From positions 1-64,000 of the forward strand of contig JAWXCK010000156.1 of assembly GCA_034408855.1 (NCBI GenBank): a stretch of DNA of 64,000 nucleotides, in the 5' to 3' direction. Below, piece by piece: positions 44,944 to 54,121 of the stretch. The first letter of the stretch is position 1; each line of letters starts with the position of its first letter. This stretch comes from JAIYDQ01 sp034408855 (lineage in GTDB: Bacteria > Planctomycetota > Planctomycetia > Pirellulales > Pirellulaceae). A program made the translations under genes and the position numbers. The notes under the pieces were generated by a model. The model was not told the DNA's origin and made no database searches. It saw nothing but the letters and a program-made list of their open reading frames with translations.

Positions 44944-47900
44944 CGACGTCCATCAAGTCAGCGATTCGCTCCAATGCGGCTTCCGAACCTCGCAAACGAT
45001 CGAGCATAGGGACGGCGATCGAATCAATCTCGCGATCCGATAGTTTTGTCAAATCGATCACCGCTTGGGATGCCGACCGAACGTTGACTTGGGAAGGCGT
45101 GTGGCCCGCCGCCGTTGCACCGATGGTTGCTGCGCTTTTGAATATGCGGCCGCAAAGTTTGATGATTGTCGTCCCCTTGCCAGCCGACGTCGATAGCATC
45201 ACTCGCGATCTGGAATACATTCTCGGACGGTCGATCGAAGTATTTCCGCAAGCAAGCGATGATGATAGCGAACTAGAATCGCTGCTCCAGCGAGAAGTCG
45301 TCGAGCGACTCCAGGTTCTCAGCCATCTAGAAGACTATCGAAGCCTCAATGAATCCTCGCGATTCAAACAAGCTCCACCGGTTGTGATTACGACGCTGCC
45401 AGCCGTAATGCACGCCGTCCCCAGTCCCGAGTCGATACGCAGTAGTCGCCGTTTGTTGAAGATTCGACAGAAGCAGCGAATCGATGAACTGCGCAACTGG
45501 TTCATCAGTGCTGGATATCATACGACAACCAGCGTGCAACTGCCGGGTGAATTTACTTTTCGCGGCGGCATTTTGGATGTCTATCCACCTGACTCGGCGG
45601 ACCCGATTCGAATCGAATGGTTTGACGACGAGATTGAATCGATACGCACTTTTGACGCGATGTCCCAGAAATCGATCACTCGATTGGACTCCGTCGCGAT
45701 CCCACGCGCCAAAGGCGATGAAATTGCAACTGCGTCGCTTCTCGACTATCTCGATCCGAAGACGTCGATCCTGTTGCATGAGCCGACTGCGATTTTGCAC
45801 ACGGCGAAAGCATTTCTAGAAAGAATTCCTTTTCCCGAACGATTCCAAAGTCCGGATGCGGTCATGGATTCGATCAAGCAACTGCATCACGCTAACCTTG
45901 TTCAACTGGCCGATGTCGAAACCTTGGGTTCTCTGCATCGACTTCCCTTGGGTGACGTGCAGCGAATCGGCGGCGAACTTGAACAGCTCGCGATCCAAGT
46001 TGATCAGGCTCTTGGCCCGAATCGAACCGCAACGATTCTCTGCTGGAACGAAGGCGAACTGAGCAGGATGAATGAACTGCTAGCCAAGAGCCAAGCTCTT
46101 CTTAGCGGTCGAGTCTGCTTGGAGCAAGGTTGGTTGGCGGCTGGCTTTGAAGTCCTACCGGATGGTCCGGTGGTTCTATCGGTCAATCAGATGCTCAAGC
46201 GGCATTCGCTTCGCCGTGGCACTCGCAAAATATCCTCGCGAGCCATCGATAGCTTTCTTGACCTACGCGCCGGTGACTTGGTTGTGCATCTTGCACATGG
46301 GATTGGCATCTATCGCGGGATGCAATTGCTGGAAAAGCATGGTCAAAAGAATGAGCATCTGGAAATAGAATTCGCTGAAGGAACCAAGCTCTTTGTTCCA
46401 ACTAGCAAAATCGATTTGATTCAACGATACATTGGCGGCACGAAAAGTCAGCCGAAACTAGCGAAGATTGGTGGCCAAACGTGGGTTCGACAAAAAAGGG
46501 CAGCCGAAGAGGCCGTCATCGATATGGCTGCCGACCTCCTCGATATGCAAGCCAAACGACGATCTCACGCGGGGATCGCTTTTTCGAAAGATAGCGTGTG
46601 GCAAACTCAGTTCGACACCTCTTTTCCTTATCAAGAAACAACCGACCAAACCACGGCCATCGCTGCTACCAAGAATGATATGCTGGCTGCTCGCCCCATG
46701 GATCGACTCATTTGCGGCGACGTCGGTTTCGGGAAGACCGAGGTCGCGATGCGTGCTGCTTTCAAGTGCATCGATAGCGGCTATCAAGTCGCTGTCTTGG
46801 TCCCGACAACCGTTCTCGCCGAACAACACTATAAAACATTCCGCGAACGTATGGCCGAGTTTCCGTTCGATGTCGAACGACTGAGTCGTTTTTGTACCGG
46901 TGCATCTCAGAAAGATATTTTAGCGAGATTGGCCAAAGGACAAATCGATATTGTGATCGGCACGCATCGGCTTGCGTCGCCCGATGTCGACTTCTTCAAT
47001 TTAGGCTTAGTAATCGTCGACGAAGAGCAACGATTCGGTGTCGCCATCAAAGAGCGGCTAAAACAACTCCGTCCCAATGTCGATTTACTGACTCTTTCTG
47101 CAACTCCGATCCCTCGAACCTTGCACATGTCGTTGGTGGGCGTACGAGATATTTCAAACCTCGAAACACCGCCCGAAGAACGTTTGTCGATCGAAACAAA
47201 GGTTGTGCGTTTCGATGACGCCATCATTCGCAACGCAATTTTACGCGAGATGAATCGTGGTGGACAAACCTATTTTGTCCACAACCGGATTCAAGATATG
47301 GGGCTTTTGGCTAGTCGCTTGCAAAGGATCATACCTGAAGCACGGATTGTAGTTGGCCATGGACAAATGCCGGAACATCAGCTCGAACAGGTGATGCTTG
47401 ATTTTATCGAACATCGTTTCGATGTCTTGCTCTCGACCACCATTATTGAAAGCGGACTCGATATTCCGAACGCCAATACGATTTTCATCGATGCGGCAGA
47501 TCGATATGGTTTGTCTGAATTGCACCAATTGCGAGGCCGCGTCGGACGCTATAAGAACCAAGCTTATTGCTATTTGATGGTCGATAAGAACAAGCATCTC
47601 AATCCGGATGCGGCTCGGCGGATGCATGCAATCGAAGAGTATTCGCAGATCGGTGCTGGTTTTGGAATCGCGATGCGTGACCTGGAAATTCGAGGGGCCG
47701 GAAATCTGCTTGGTACCCAGCAGAGCGGACATATCGCAGCCGTTGGCTACGAACTCTATTGCCAGTTATTAGAAGGGGCGGTTCGCAAACTCAAGCATCA
47801 ATCGCCAAAGCTTTCTATCGACGTCGAAGTCAATCTCCCCATCGAGGCATTTATACCGAGCGACTATGTTCCGGAGCTTCGGCATAAAATCGATCTTTAC

Positions 47901-48227
47901 CGCCGATTGAGTCGTATGGATGACATCCGAAAGCTAATCGAATTGAGGCAAGAACTCGAAGATCGATTCGGTTCGCCCCCTGAGGTCGTCCGTCGACTCT
48001 TAGAAGTCGCCGAACTTCGCATCGACGCCACGCTTTGGTCGGTGAAATGTTTAGCTATTGAAGAAGAACATCTCGTCTTGACGTTCGGCGACCGGAAACG
48101 GATTGAACAATTAGCCAGGCGACATGGCAATCGTCTGCAAGTACTCGATCGACAACAAGCATATTGGTCCATCGCCGGAGAAACGCGGACCATGTTAGAA
48201 ATCGCCAAATCGATCTTCAGTCATTGA
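44940..48227 (+). CDS. mfd: Transcription-repair coupling factor
   Basis: This 1095-residue Mfd removes stalled RNA polymerase and recruits UvrA. It has UvrB-like N-terminal modules (FTFRGGILDVYPP), an RNAP-interacting domain (LRAGDLVVHLAHGIGIY), helicase motifs (GDVGFGKTEVA Walker A, VDEEQRFG Walker B, LSATPIPRTLHMS), the TRG-type RLQRIIPEARIVVGHGQM segment and a C-terminal D7-like domain. The length is slightly short of E. coli Mfd (1148). It is coupled to rsmG by overlap. Confidence 0.97.
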   Translation: MTTSIKSAIRSNAASEPRKRSSIGTAIESISRSDSFVKSITAWDADRTLTWEGVWPAAVAPMVAALLNMRPQSLMIVVPLPADVDSITRDLEYILGRSIEVFPQASDDDSELESLLQREVVERLQVLSHLEDYRSLNESSRFKQAPPVVITTLPAVMHAVPSPESIRSSRRLLKIRQKQRIDELRNWFISAGYHTTTSVQLPGEFTFRGGILDVYPPDSADPIRIEWFDDEIESIRTFDAMSQKSITRLDSVAIPRAKGDEIATASLLDYLDPKTSILLHEPTAILHTAKAFLERIPFPERFQSPDAVMDSIKQLHHANLVQLADVETLGSLHRLPLGDVQRIGGELEQLAIQVDQALGPNRTATILCWNEGELSRMNELLAKSQALLSGRVCLEQGWLAAGFEVLPDGPVVLSVNQMLKRHSLRRGTRKISSRAIDSFLDLRAGDLVVHLAHGIGIYRGMQLLEKHGQKNEHLEIEFAEGTKLFVPTSKIDLIQRYIGGTKSQPKLAKIGGQTWVRQKRAAEEAVIDMAADLLDMQAKRRSHAGIAFSKDSVWQTQFDTSFPYQETTDQTTAIAATKNDMLAARPMDRLICGDVGFGKTEVAMRAAFKCIDSGYQVAVLVPTTVLAEQHYKTFRERMAEFPFDVERLSRFCTGASQKDILARLAKGQIDIVIGTHRLASPDVDFFNLGLVIVDEEQRFGVAIKERLKQLRPNVDLLTLSATPIPRTLHMSLVGVRDISNLETPPEERLSIETKVVRFDDAIIRNAILREMNRGGQTYFVHNRIQDMGLLASRLQRIIPEARIVVGHGQMPEHQLEQVMLDFIEHRFDVLLSTTIIESGLDIPNANTIFIDAADRYGLSELHQLRGRVGRYKNQAYCYLMVDKNKHLNPDAARRMHAIEEYSQIGAGFGIAMRDLEIRGAGNLLGTQQSGHIAAVGYELYCQLLEGAVRKLKHQSPKLSIDVEVNLPIEAFIPSDYVPELRHKIDLYRRLSRMDDIRKLIELRQELEDRFGSPPEVVRRLLEVAELRIDATLWSVKCLAIEEEHLVLTFGDRKRIEQLARRHGNRLQVLDRQQAYWSIAGETRTMLEIAKSIFSH

Positions 48228-48360
48228 AGTTATCGCCAACAATCAACTGGTTTCAAGGCTCTGCCTGGGAACGCACTGCTTTCGAGGCTTCGCCTCGTGT
48301 ACCGTTGGTTGACACTCTCGCATTGTTGAGATTTCGGCAGGCAGAGCCAGCGTAACAGTG

Positions 48361-48385
48361 GGTTCCGAGGCGGAGCCTCGGAACC
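48361..48385. repeat. Perfect 11-bp-stem hairpin (REP-like)
   Basis: An 11-bp perfect stem with a 3-nt loop (GGTTCCGAGGC / GCCTCGGAACC) lies between mfd and the convergent GDSL gene. A related CGAGGC-TTC-GCCTCG palindrome lies at about 48283-48297. No T-run is seen, so a repeat element is more likely than a classical terminator. Confidence 0.45.
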
Positions 48386-48442
48386 AGATAAACAAGAGGG
48401 GATTCCTAACACTTCGACGCATGCTGAAAGCTTACGCCACCG

Positions 48443-49933
48443 CTATTCGACGCCGATTTTCTTAGCTCGACCTTGAGTCCAAAGAATGAGTCCCTCTAAA
48501 CGCTGTTGGCCTCGAATATAATAGGCTTCACCGAGATGGTTTAGATGGTCTCGATAGCGTTCGACGCGTCCCTTTTGCCAATTTTTCTGTTCCGGCGCCA
48601 GCCAACTATTTTGGACAAGTAACTCTGCTAAGGCCTCTCCGAGAAGTTGGTGCCCTTCGATGCCAGGATGCACGTGATCGATCAACCAAGGATGTCCTAC
48701 GATTCCATTCGCACATTTCGATTGGAACAATGCATCCGCGTCGAGCAGCGGTACTCGATACTCCGAAGCGCTATCGCGAACGGTTTGTTGTATTGCGGAA
48801 ATCGCTCGCAGTGGACAGACATCGTAATCCTTTGCCGCAATGAGATGTGATTTTGCATTGTCCCAATCTTTCTCCGCGATGGCGCGTTGCCCAAGATAAT
48901 AATGGGCTCCTGCATGACGCGGGTCCATCGCAAGGATTTTTTGCATCGCATCGCAAACTCGCTTCGTATCCGCTTCACCCTCTTGCGACTGCAACCATAA
49001 AGTTTCAATTCGTTGTGTCTCGTCGTGACTTAGCGTCAGATCTATTTCGAATTTGAACGGCGGGCTATCTCGCAAGTTCGCGGTAGGGACGACAAAAACC
49101 AATGGTACATGACGAGCTTGGCAAGCCTCGGCCATTTGTTGAAGATTCCAACGAAACGAAGCGACGACGTTTGGTGCATCGAGCGAATTGCGATGGTACT
49201 TTTCTAACCCACCTTGTGAATCGAGCAACGCATCGACTTCGCGATGCAGACGGGTAGTTCGGTCTTCCACATGATTCGCAGATTTCGCTCTTGCAATTGA
49301 GCTTACATATTGAACCATTCGAAGGCGATAGAGTCGGCTGATCAGTCCAGTTGCAATCGTCGGCGTCCGTTTCCAGCCACCCAACTCGCGCTCTTCGAGG
49401 AATTCGTTGTGTCCGCAATAGACGACGATCAAGTCGGGCGAGTAATTCAAGACTTCGCGAAGAATCGGTAGTACTCGATAGCTGGCGTAGGAAAGTCCAC
49501 CGCAATTGATCGCCTCCCATTTCCTACTCGGGCCGATCAACTCCAAATTGATTCTTAGCCAATTCGTAAATGCGGTAGGCGGACCATAGGGTTCACCTTG
49601 CGTTGTCGATCCTCCCAACGAAAAAACGCGTGTCGTAGCCGCCGGTTTCTCGAACGAAAACTCGGCAGGTGAAAACAATCTCATTCGTTCATTGGGGATT
49701 CGGCAGATACCGTTCGAATCCTTTTCGAACAGCGGTGCTAACTGACTCATATCGAGAAAAGGATCGAACGGCACGTCTTGCTTTGGCAGATCAAAAGCGC
49801 GAAGTGCCAATTCGATAACCACGAACGGGAGTAATCCGAGCATCATGGCTAGGAAGCGAAATCCGAGTTTTCGACGCGACCAATGCGAATTGAATCCAGG
49901 ACGGATCAATCTTTCCTGCGTTGAGTCATTCAT
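48443..49933 (-). CDS. Membrane-anchored SGNH/GDSL-like hydrolase with a TPR-like insertion
   Basis: This is about 496 residues from ATG 49933. It has an N-terminal membrane helix (FRFLAMMLGLLPFVVIELAL), then an SGNH core: GGSTTQGEP with the Ser, INCGG, YCGHNEF, and a late IDHVHPGIEG with the catalytic Asp-x-x-His. Between the blocks III and V regions is a helical segment (about 345-400) resembling TPR repeats (HYYLGQRAIAEKDWDNAKSHL). It may deacylate a surface glycan or lipid; the substrate is unknown. Confidence 0.8.
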   Translation of the reverse strand: MNDSTQERLIRPGFNSHWSRRKLGFRFLAMMLGLLPFVVIELALRAFDLPKQDVPFDPFLDMSQLAPLFEKDSNGICRIPNERMRLFSPAEFSFEKPAATTRVFSLGGSTTQGEPYGPPTAFTNWLRINLELIGPSRKWEAINCGGLSYASYRVLPILREVLNYSPDLIVVYCGHNEFLEERELGGWKRTPTIATGLISRLYRLRMVQYVSSIARAKSANHVEDRTTRLHREVDALLDSQGGLEKYHRNSLDAPNVVASFRWNLQQMAEACQARHVPLVFVVPTANLRDSPPFKFEIDLTLSHDETQRIETLWLQSQEGEADTKRVCDAMQKILAMDPRHAGAHYYLGQRAIAEKDWDNAKSHLIAAKDYDVCPLRAISAIQQTVRDSASEYRVPLLDADALFQSKCANGIVGHPWLIDHVHPGIEGHQLLGEALAELLVQNSWLAPEQKNWQKGRVERYRDHLNHLGEAYYIRGQQRLEGLILWTQGRAKKIGVE

Positions 49934-50079
49934 CTGCTCGCCATCCACCCAACCGACTCCTATCGTAAAACAAGCTCCTTCGATCTGATTATCGAGCATA
50001 CCATAGCCATGCTTTCTAATCGATCGAGCGAATCTACGCACCAGTCACCTCAGGTACAAAAACTAGCGAGAATTTTCGA

Positions 50080-51219
50080 TCAAGCCGACCGTTCCGCGAT
50101 AAGCTGATCGAGTTCGAATCGGAGTTTGTCGAGAATCTCATCGTAAGGAAAGGCCCCCAGCGGTACACTTCTCCGCTTCAAGTTCACTCGATTCGGCCCA
50201 CACCACAATCCAAGGTCCGCGTCGTCGGTTTCGCCAGGCCCGTTCACGCGACATCCCATCACGGCAATGGTGATCGCATAGTCCTTTGCATAACGCGTCA
50301 TCTCCTTAACCTTCTGAGCCAATTCAACAAACGCTTCGTTCTCGACTCTTGAACAGCTTGGACAGGAAATGATATTGAGCTGTGAGGGATTTATCGCCAC
50401 AACGCTGCGCAATCGTCCGGCGTAGATATCGTCGATGATCTCACGACCAGCAACAATCTCTTCGTTCTTCCGAGTATTCGGTACGGTAAGCGACACGCGA
50501 ACGGTGTCGCCGATCCCGCGACCGATTAACTGCTCGAACGCAATTCGCGTTTTGATGATCCCATCTGGCGGCAAGCCAGCTTCGGTTACTCCGAGATGGA
50601 TCGGTATCTCCGGTCGAGCTTCTGCAAAGCGCCGATTGACCTCGACGACCTTGCTCGGATCGCTATCTTTGAGCGAAACAACGTAACGCGTGAAGTCGAG
50701 TGAATCGAGATAGTCGCAGTGTTCGAGCGCCGACTCGATCATCGGGCCAATCGAATCATCGGCCGCAAATTTGGCTTTCTTTTCGGGGTCGACACTGCCA
50801 CAGTTGACGCCGACTCGGATTGCGCAGTCATTGTCGCGAGCAACCGACGCGAGATAGGCAACTTTTTCTTGCCATGATTTTGTGCGTTCGTGGTGGTAAA
50901 GATGACCTGGGTTGTAGCGAATTTTATCGACATGCGGCGCGACCTTTTCGGCGAGCCGATAGTTTTCTTGAAGATCTACCGAAAGGTTAGCTTGCGTCTG
51001 GCGGCGAATTTCGGCTAAAGCTTCGGCGTCTTTGTCACTATCGACGGCGATACGAACAACGTTTGCACCTGCTTCTTCTAGAAAGTTAACGAGCGCAACG
51101 GTTGCATCGATATTCGTGGTGTGCGTCGCCGTCATGCTCTGAATCGCAATCGGATACTCGGCTCCAATATGAATACTTCCAATTCGAACGCTGCGAGTCG
51201 GGTTTCTGCGAATAGTCAT
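50080..51219 (-). CDS. ispG: 4-hydroxy-3-methylbut-2-enyl diphosphate synthase
   Basis: This 379-residue IspG (GcpE) converts MEcPP to HMBPP in the MEP isoprenoid pathway using a [4Fe-4S] cluster. The family start IGAEYPIAIQSMT and the cluster region CPSCSR (two Cys) and MGCRVNGPGE (third Cys) are present. It is the two-domain bacterial type. ATG at 51219 is preferred to TTG at 51231. The partner ispH is not nearby. Confidence 0.95.
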   Translation of the reverse strand: MTIRRNPTRSVRIGSIHIGAEYPIAIQSMTATHTTNIDATVALVNFLEEAGANVVRIAVDSDKDAEALAEIRRQTQANLSVDLQENYRLAEKVAPHVDKIRYNPGHLYHHERTKSWQEKVAYLASVARDNDCAIRVGVNCGSVDPEKKAKFAADDSIGPMIESALEHCDYLDSLDFTRYVVSLKDSDPSKVVEVNRRFAEARPEIPIHLGVTEAGLPPDGIIKTRIAFEQLIGRGIGDTVRVSLTVPNTRKNEEIVAGREIIDDIYAGRLRSVVAINPSQLNIISCPSCSRVENEAFVELAQKVKEMTRYAKDYAITIAVMGCRVNGPGETDDADLGLWCGPNRVNLKRRSVPLGAFPYDEILDKLRFELDQLIAERSA

Positions 51220-51253
51220 AGGGCGAATCAAAGATTGGTTATCGGTTGCAATT

Positions 51254-51341
51254 GGTTCGTAGTTCCGGCTTTAGCCGAATGTCGGTAGCGCTTGGTAATG
51301 TTTACTAGGTCTTTTAGCCGCCTGAGGGCGGAACAACGAAC
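51254..51341. repeat. Dispersed repeat, copy 2 (inverse of 1467-1550)
   Basis: An 88-bp element between ispG and the NfeD gene. Its reverse complement matches 1467-1550 block by block, at both ends with a variable centre. Its ends are GTAGTTCCGGCTTTAGCC and GCCGCCTGAGGGCGGAAC. Confidence 0.55.
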
Positions 51342-51351
51342 GGAGAGTAGT

Positions 51352-53652
51352 TTACCCGATTGCTGCTTCGCCCGGAACTCGGCGGACATAAATCGCTCGC
51401 TCGCGAACTTCGATGACCTCGATGAGTGTGTCGGGTTCCAACAAGTCGTCGTGTGATTGAACGTTCCAATAATCATCGCCAATCATCGCTTTGCCAAGTG
51501 GAGCACATCGCGACACCGTTTTCCCAATCTGACCAACGAGATAGGCTAAGTTGTCGGATGAATCCAAATTAGCTTCTGCAGGCGGCGGCTTCAACTTGAG
51601 CATACGGACAAACGGCATTTTTTCCAACTGGTTTCGCAATAAATAGACGGTCGTAATGAAGCCGACACAGGCGATCGCAATTTGACCGATGCTGACTGCC
51701 AACTTGCCCCACTGATAGTCATTGCTCGGAACAATAAACGTTTGACTGGCGAGAATAATCCCGGATGCCAGCATGAGAAAGCCGCCAATTCCGAAGATAC
51801 CAAAACCCGGCAGGATGAACATCTCGACCGCAATCGCCATGAGACCGCCCATGCAAAGAATGATTTCAAGCCACTCAACAGTGCCATCGAGAAATTTCAT
51901 CCAGAAGAAGAGCGAGATACATAAGAAAGAACAGAAACCCGCCACGCCCAAGCCTGGAGTCGTGAGTTCGTTGGTGAACAACACCATGGCAAGCGTCAGC
52001 AAAACTGTAGCAAGCCAATCTAGGTCGGCTAGCGACCGAATCCACCGCTCAAGCGAGGTCACTCGTTTCGCTTCCGGCAATCGCTCGATTCCCCACTGGT
52101 TGGCGACGGTGAGCAAACTAGGTGACACCGAAGAAGCCCAATTTCGTCGAACGGCTTCCTCAGCCGTAATTCCACTTGCAAGCGATAGCTTTTGGCCTTT
52201 CTGCCAATCTTGAAAATCCGCACGCTGTTGAAACAATTCCGCATCACCGATTTCAATACGACCGCGTGGGTTTGTGAACTCGTGTATGTCGAGTTCAGGA
52301 CAAAGCAACCCATAAAGTTCTCCTTCGCTTCGATTCGTCCGCTGCGCAAGGACTTTCCAAGCAGAATGCTCGTCTCGAATCATCGCCGGACTGATCGTCG
52401 CTTCGCCAGCTCCACCAAGCCTAGAACCTGGTTTAAGAACGAGCGAGTCGCATGCCATCGCAATCAATGCCGCATCACCGAGTGCTTCGCCATCGACCCA
52501 TGCCACTGTTTCGATCTCCGATTCATCGAAGTTCGCCAAAAACTCGGCCATCCTTATACTTTCCGCGAGGTTGCCGCCGGGCGAATGAATATGCAGGATC
52601 AGCAGATTGGCCTTCTCGACATCACAAGCTTCATTCATCGTCCGCAACCATCGGTTAACTGAACTGTGACTGACGACCCCTCGGATTTCAATGAGTGCAG
52701 GCTTCAACGGATTGTCGTGAGTCAATTTCCGATTCGACTTCCAACGTGACACGCCGAGGATCTCTTGAAGCTGTTCTTCATCTCGGGCAACGTGCGTGAT
52801 CCATCGCCACGCTCGCATTTCCTGGCCAGTATATTTTCCAAGTTGGCCGGGTATCGACAACTGCGTTTCGCTGACGACTTTCCCTTCTTGCCGAAGCGGC
52901 TCCAAAGCCGTTTGCGAAACGAAGCGTGTTTGATTCCCAACCAGCTCGACTTTGTGAAGCGTTGCATCTCGATCCAGCATCGATCGTACCGCATCGGGAG
53001 GAAACGCACCGCGACGTTGAGCGATCCCCAAGTAGCCATCGATAACAACTTGATCGACCATCGCTTCATCGATAGCAGCTCGCCCGAAATCAGCCAGCGG
53101 GTCCATGGCGATATCTTCGCAGGCCAGCGCAATCAGAGCAGCATGACCTTCGATCGACTCAGAAAGATACGCAACCGATCTCGCTCGAACACCGACCGGC
53201 CCCACCAGCCATCGAGCCAGAGAAAGACTCCGCTCAAATTCAGTTCCTCGACCGAGCAATCCTCCAATCGCTGGATCAGATGCTGCGGCAGCGTCTGGCT
53301 TTCCAACAAAACGCAACACAATCACCGGTCGGCTTTTGCCATCAGAAATATCGAGAATTTGCTGGAATTGCAAGCGAAGTCGACGGTCATCGATTTCTGC
53401 AAGCGGCAACGGCACCCACAAAAGATGCCCTTCCACTTCATCAGGCAGCCGTTGAGGAACCGCAATCTCATCCTGTATCACTGGCGTCTCTGCGTGAGCG
53501 TGCAGCACATCTCGACCGACCGCGCAAACCAAAAACAGCGTCAAGCACCCAATGAAATCCGTTAGAGCAAACGTCCTTTCTAGGAGCAACCAAGGACTTC
53601 GCTGAACGCAAAAATCGCATCGAGCCGTAACATCATCGTCCAATATTGGCAT
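51352..53652 (-). CDS. NfeD-like membrane protein with two ClpP/crotonase-like domains
   Basis: This is about 766 residues from ATG 53652. A signal-like helix is followed by two ClpP-fold regions (about 65-230 and 310-480), the second with LLILHIHSPGGNLAES. Several membrane helices (about 545-700) and a C-terminal OB-like NfeD domain (GKAMIGDDYW...VIEVRERAIYVRRV) complete the long NfeD type. In both ClpP-like parts the segment that normally holds the catalytic Ser (ASAG) reads GHAALIA or GDAALIA, so protease activity is doubtful. It may act in membrane quality control. Confidence 0.8.
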   Translation of the reverse strand: MPILDDDVTARCDFCVQRSPWLLLERTFALTDFIGCLTLFLVCAVGRDVLHAHAETPVIQDEIAVPQRLPDEVEGHLLWVPLPLAEIDDRRLRLQFQQILDISDGKSRPVIVLRFVGKPDAAAASDPAIGGLLGRGTEFERSLSLARWLVGPVGVRARSVAYLSESIEGHAALIALACEDIAMDPLADFGRAAIDEAMVDQVVIDGYLGIAQRRGAFPPDAVRSMLDRDATLHKVELVGNQTRFVSQTALEPLRQEGKVVSETQLSIPGQLGKYTGQEMRAWRWITHVARDEEQLQEILGVSRWKSNRKLTHDNPLKPALIEIRGVVSHSSVNRWLRTMNEACDVEKANLLILHIHSPGGNLAESIRMAEFLANFDESEIETVAWVDGEALGDAALIAMACDSLVLKPGSRLGGAGEATISPAMIRDEHSAWKVLAQRTNRSEGELYGLLCPELDIHEFTNPRGRIEIGDAELFQQRADFQDWQKGQKLSLASGITAEEAVRRNWASSVSPSLLTVANQWGIERLPEAKRVTSLERWIRSLADLDWLATVLLTLAMVLFTNELTTPGLGVAGFCSFLCISLFFWMKFLDGTVEWLEIILCMGGLMAIAVEMFILPGFGIFGIGGFLMLASGIILASQTFIVPSNDYQWGKLAVSIGQIAIACVGFITTVYLLRNQLEKMPFVRMLKLKPPPAEANLDSSDNLAYLVGQIGKTVSRCAPLGKAMIGDDYWNVQSHDDLLEPDTLIEVIEVRERAIYVRRVPGEAAIG

Positions 53653-53990
53653 AAAAAACCAACCCAATCATCTTCCGTGCAAAGCATCCCTAAACTACAT
53701 CATAACTCTTTAAAAAAATCGCAAACGGCTTGCCACGTCCAGTATATCGCGAATACCGCTCAATTATAGCGCAGCGTCACTCAAAAGATACGTCGATCAA
53801 GTTGGTAGTTTCGCCGTCAGGCGGCAATTCTGCCAAGCAAATCCTGCCCTCGGTGCGAGCTCCCAAACTCTTACCTAAAAATTCGTTGGCTTTTGCAGAG
53901 AAGTGCAAAAAATTTTCGATGTATCGGACTATCCGTGCCGCCCGCAGGCGAGATCAAATGATATAAAAGGCAGAAGGTAATAATGTGGTG

Positions 53991-54027
53991 CGACGCTCCG
54001 CGTCGCAATTCTCGACGCGGAGCGTCG
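53991..54027. repeat. Perfect 15-bp palindrome with 7-nt loop
   Basis: CGACGCTCCGCGTCG and its exact reverse complement flank CAATTCT. The composition matches REP-like palindromes, not a terminator. Confidence 0.6.
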
Positions 54028-54047
54028 AGCTTCCTTCAATCGCGCAA

Positions 54048-54080
54048 AAAAAGCGGTAGTCAGCTTGACTACCGCTTTTT
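54048..54080. terminator. Strong terminator for rpsA
   Basis: A 15-bp stem with 3-nt loop (AAAAAGCGGTAGTCA against TGACTACCGCTTTTT) and T-runs on either strand. On the minus strand it lies 42 nt past the rpsA stop. Confidence 0.85.
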
Positions 54081-54121
54081 GCTTTTAGAAAATCGCGTTC
54101 AGCGATGCCTATTCATTCGGC

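Larger units (their letters stand above)
53653..54121. other. Intergenic region with hairpins
   Basis: About 470 bp with no credible gene. It holds the GACGCTCCGCG palindrome (53991-54027) and the rpsA terminator (54048-54080). Around 53803-53838 a TTTCGCCGTCAGGCGGC stretch resembles the end of the dispersed repeat seen at 1467 and 51254. Confidence 0.5.

Noticed and set aside
45327..45800. 157-residue minus-strand frame inside mfd
   Set aside because: Shadow of the mfd reading frame.
53730..53966. 78-residue plus-strand frame in the gap between NfeD and rpsA genes
   Set aside because: No ribosome-binding site, low-complexity basic composition and overlap with repeat-like sequence.
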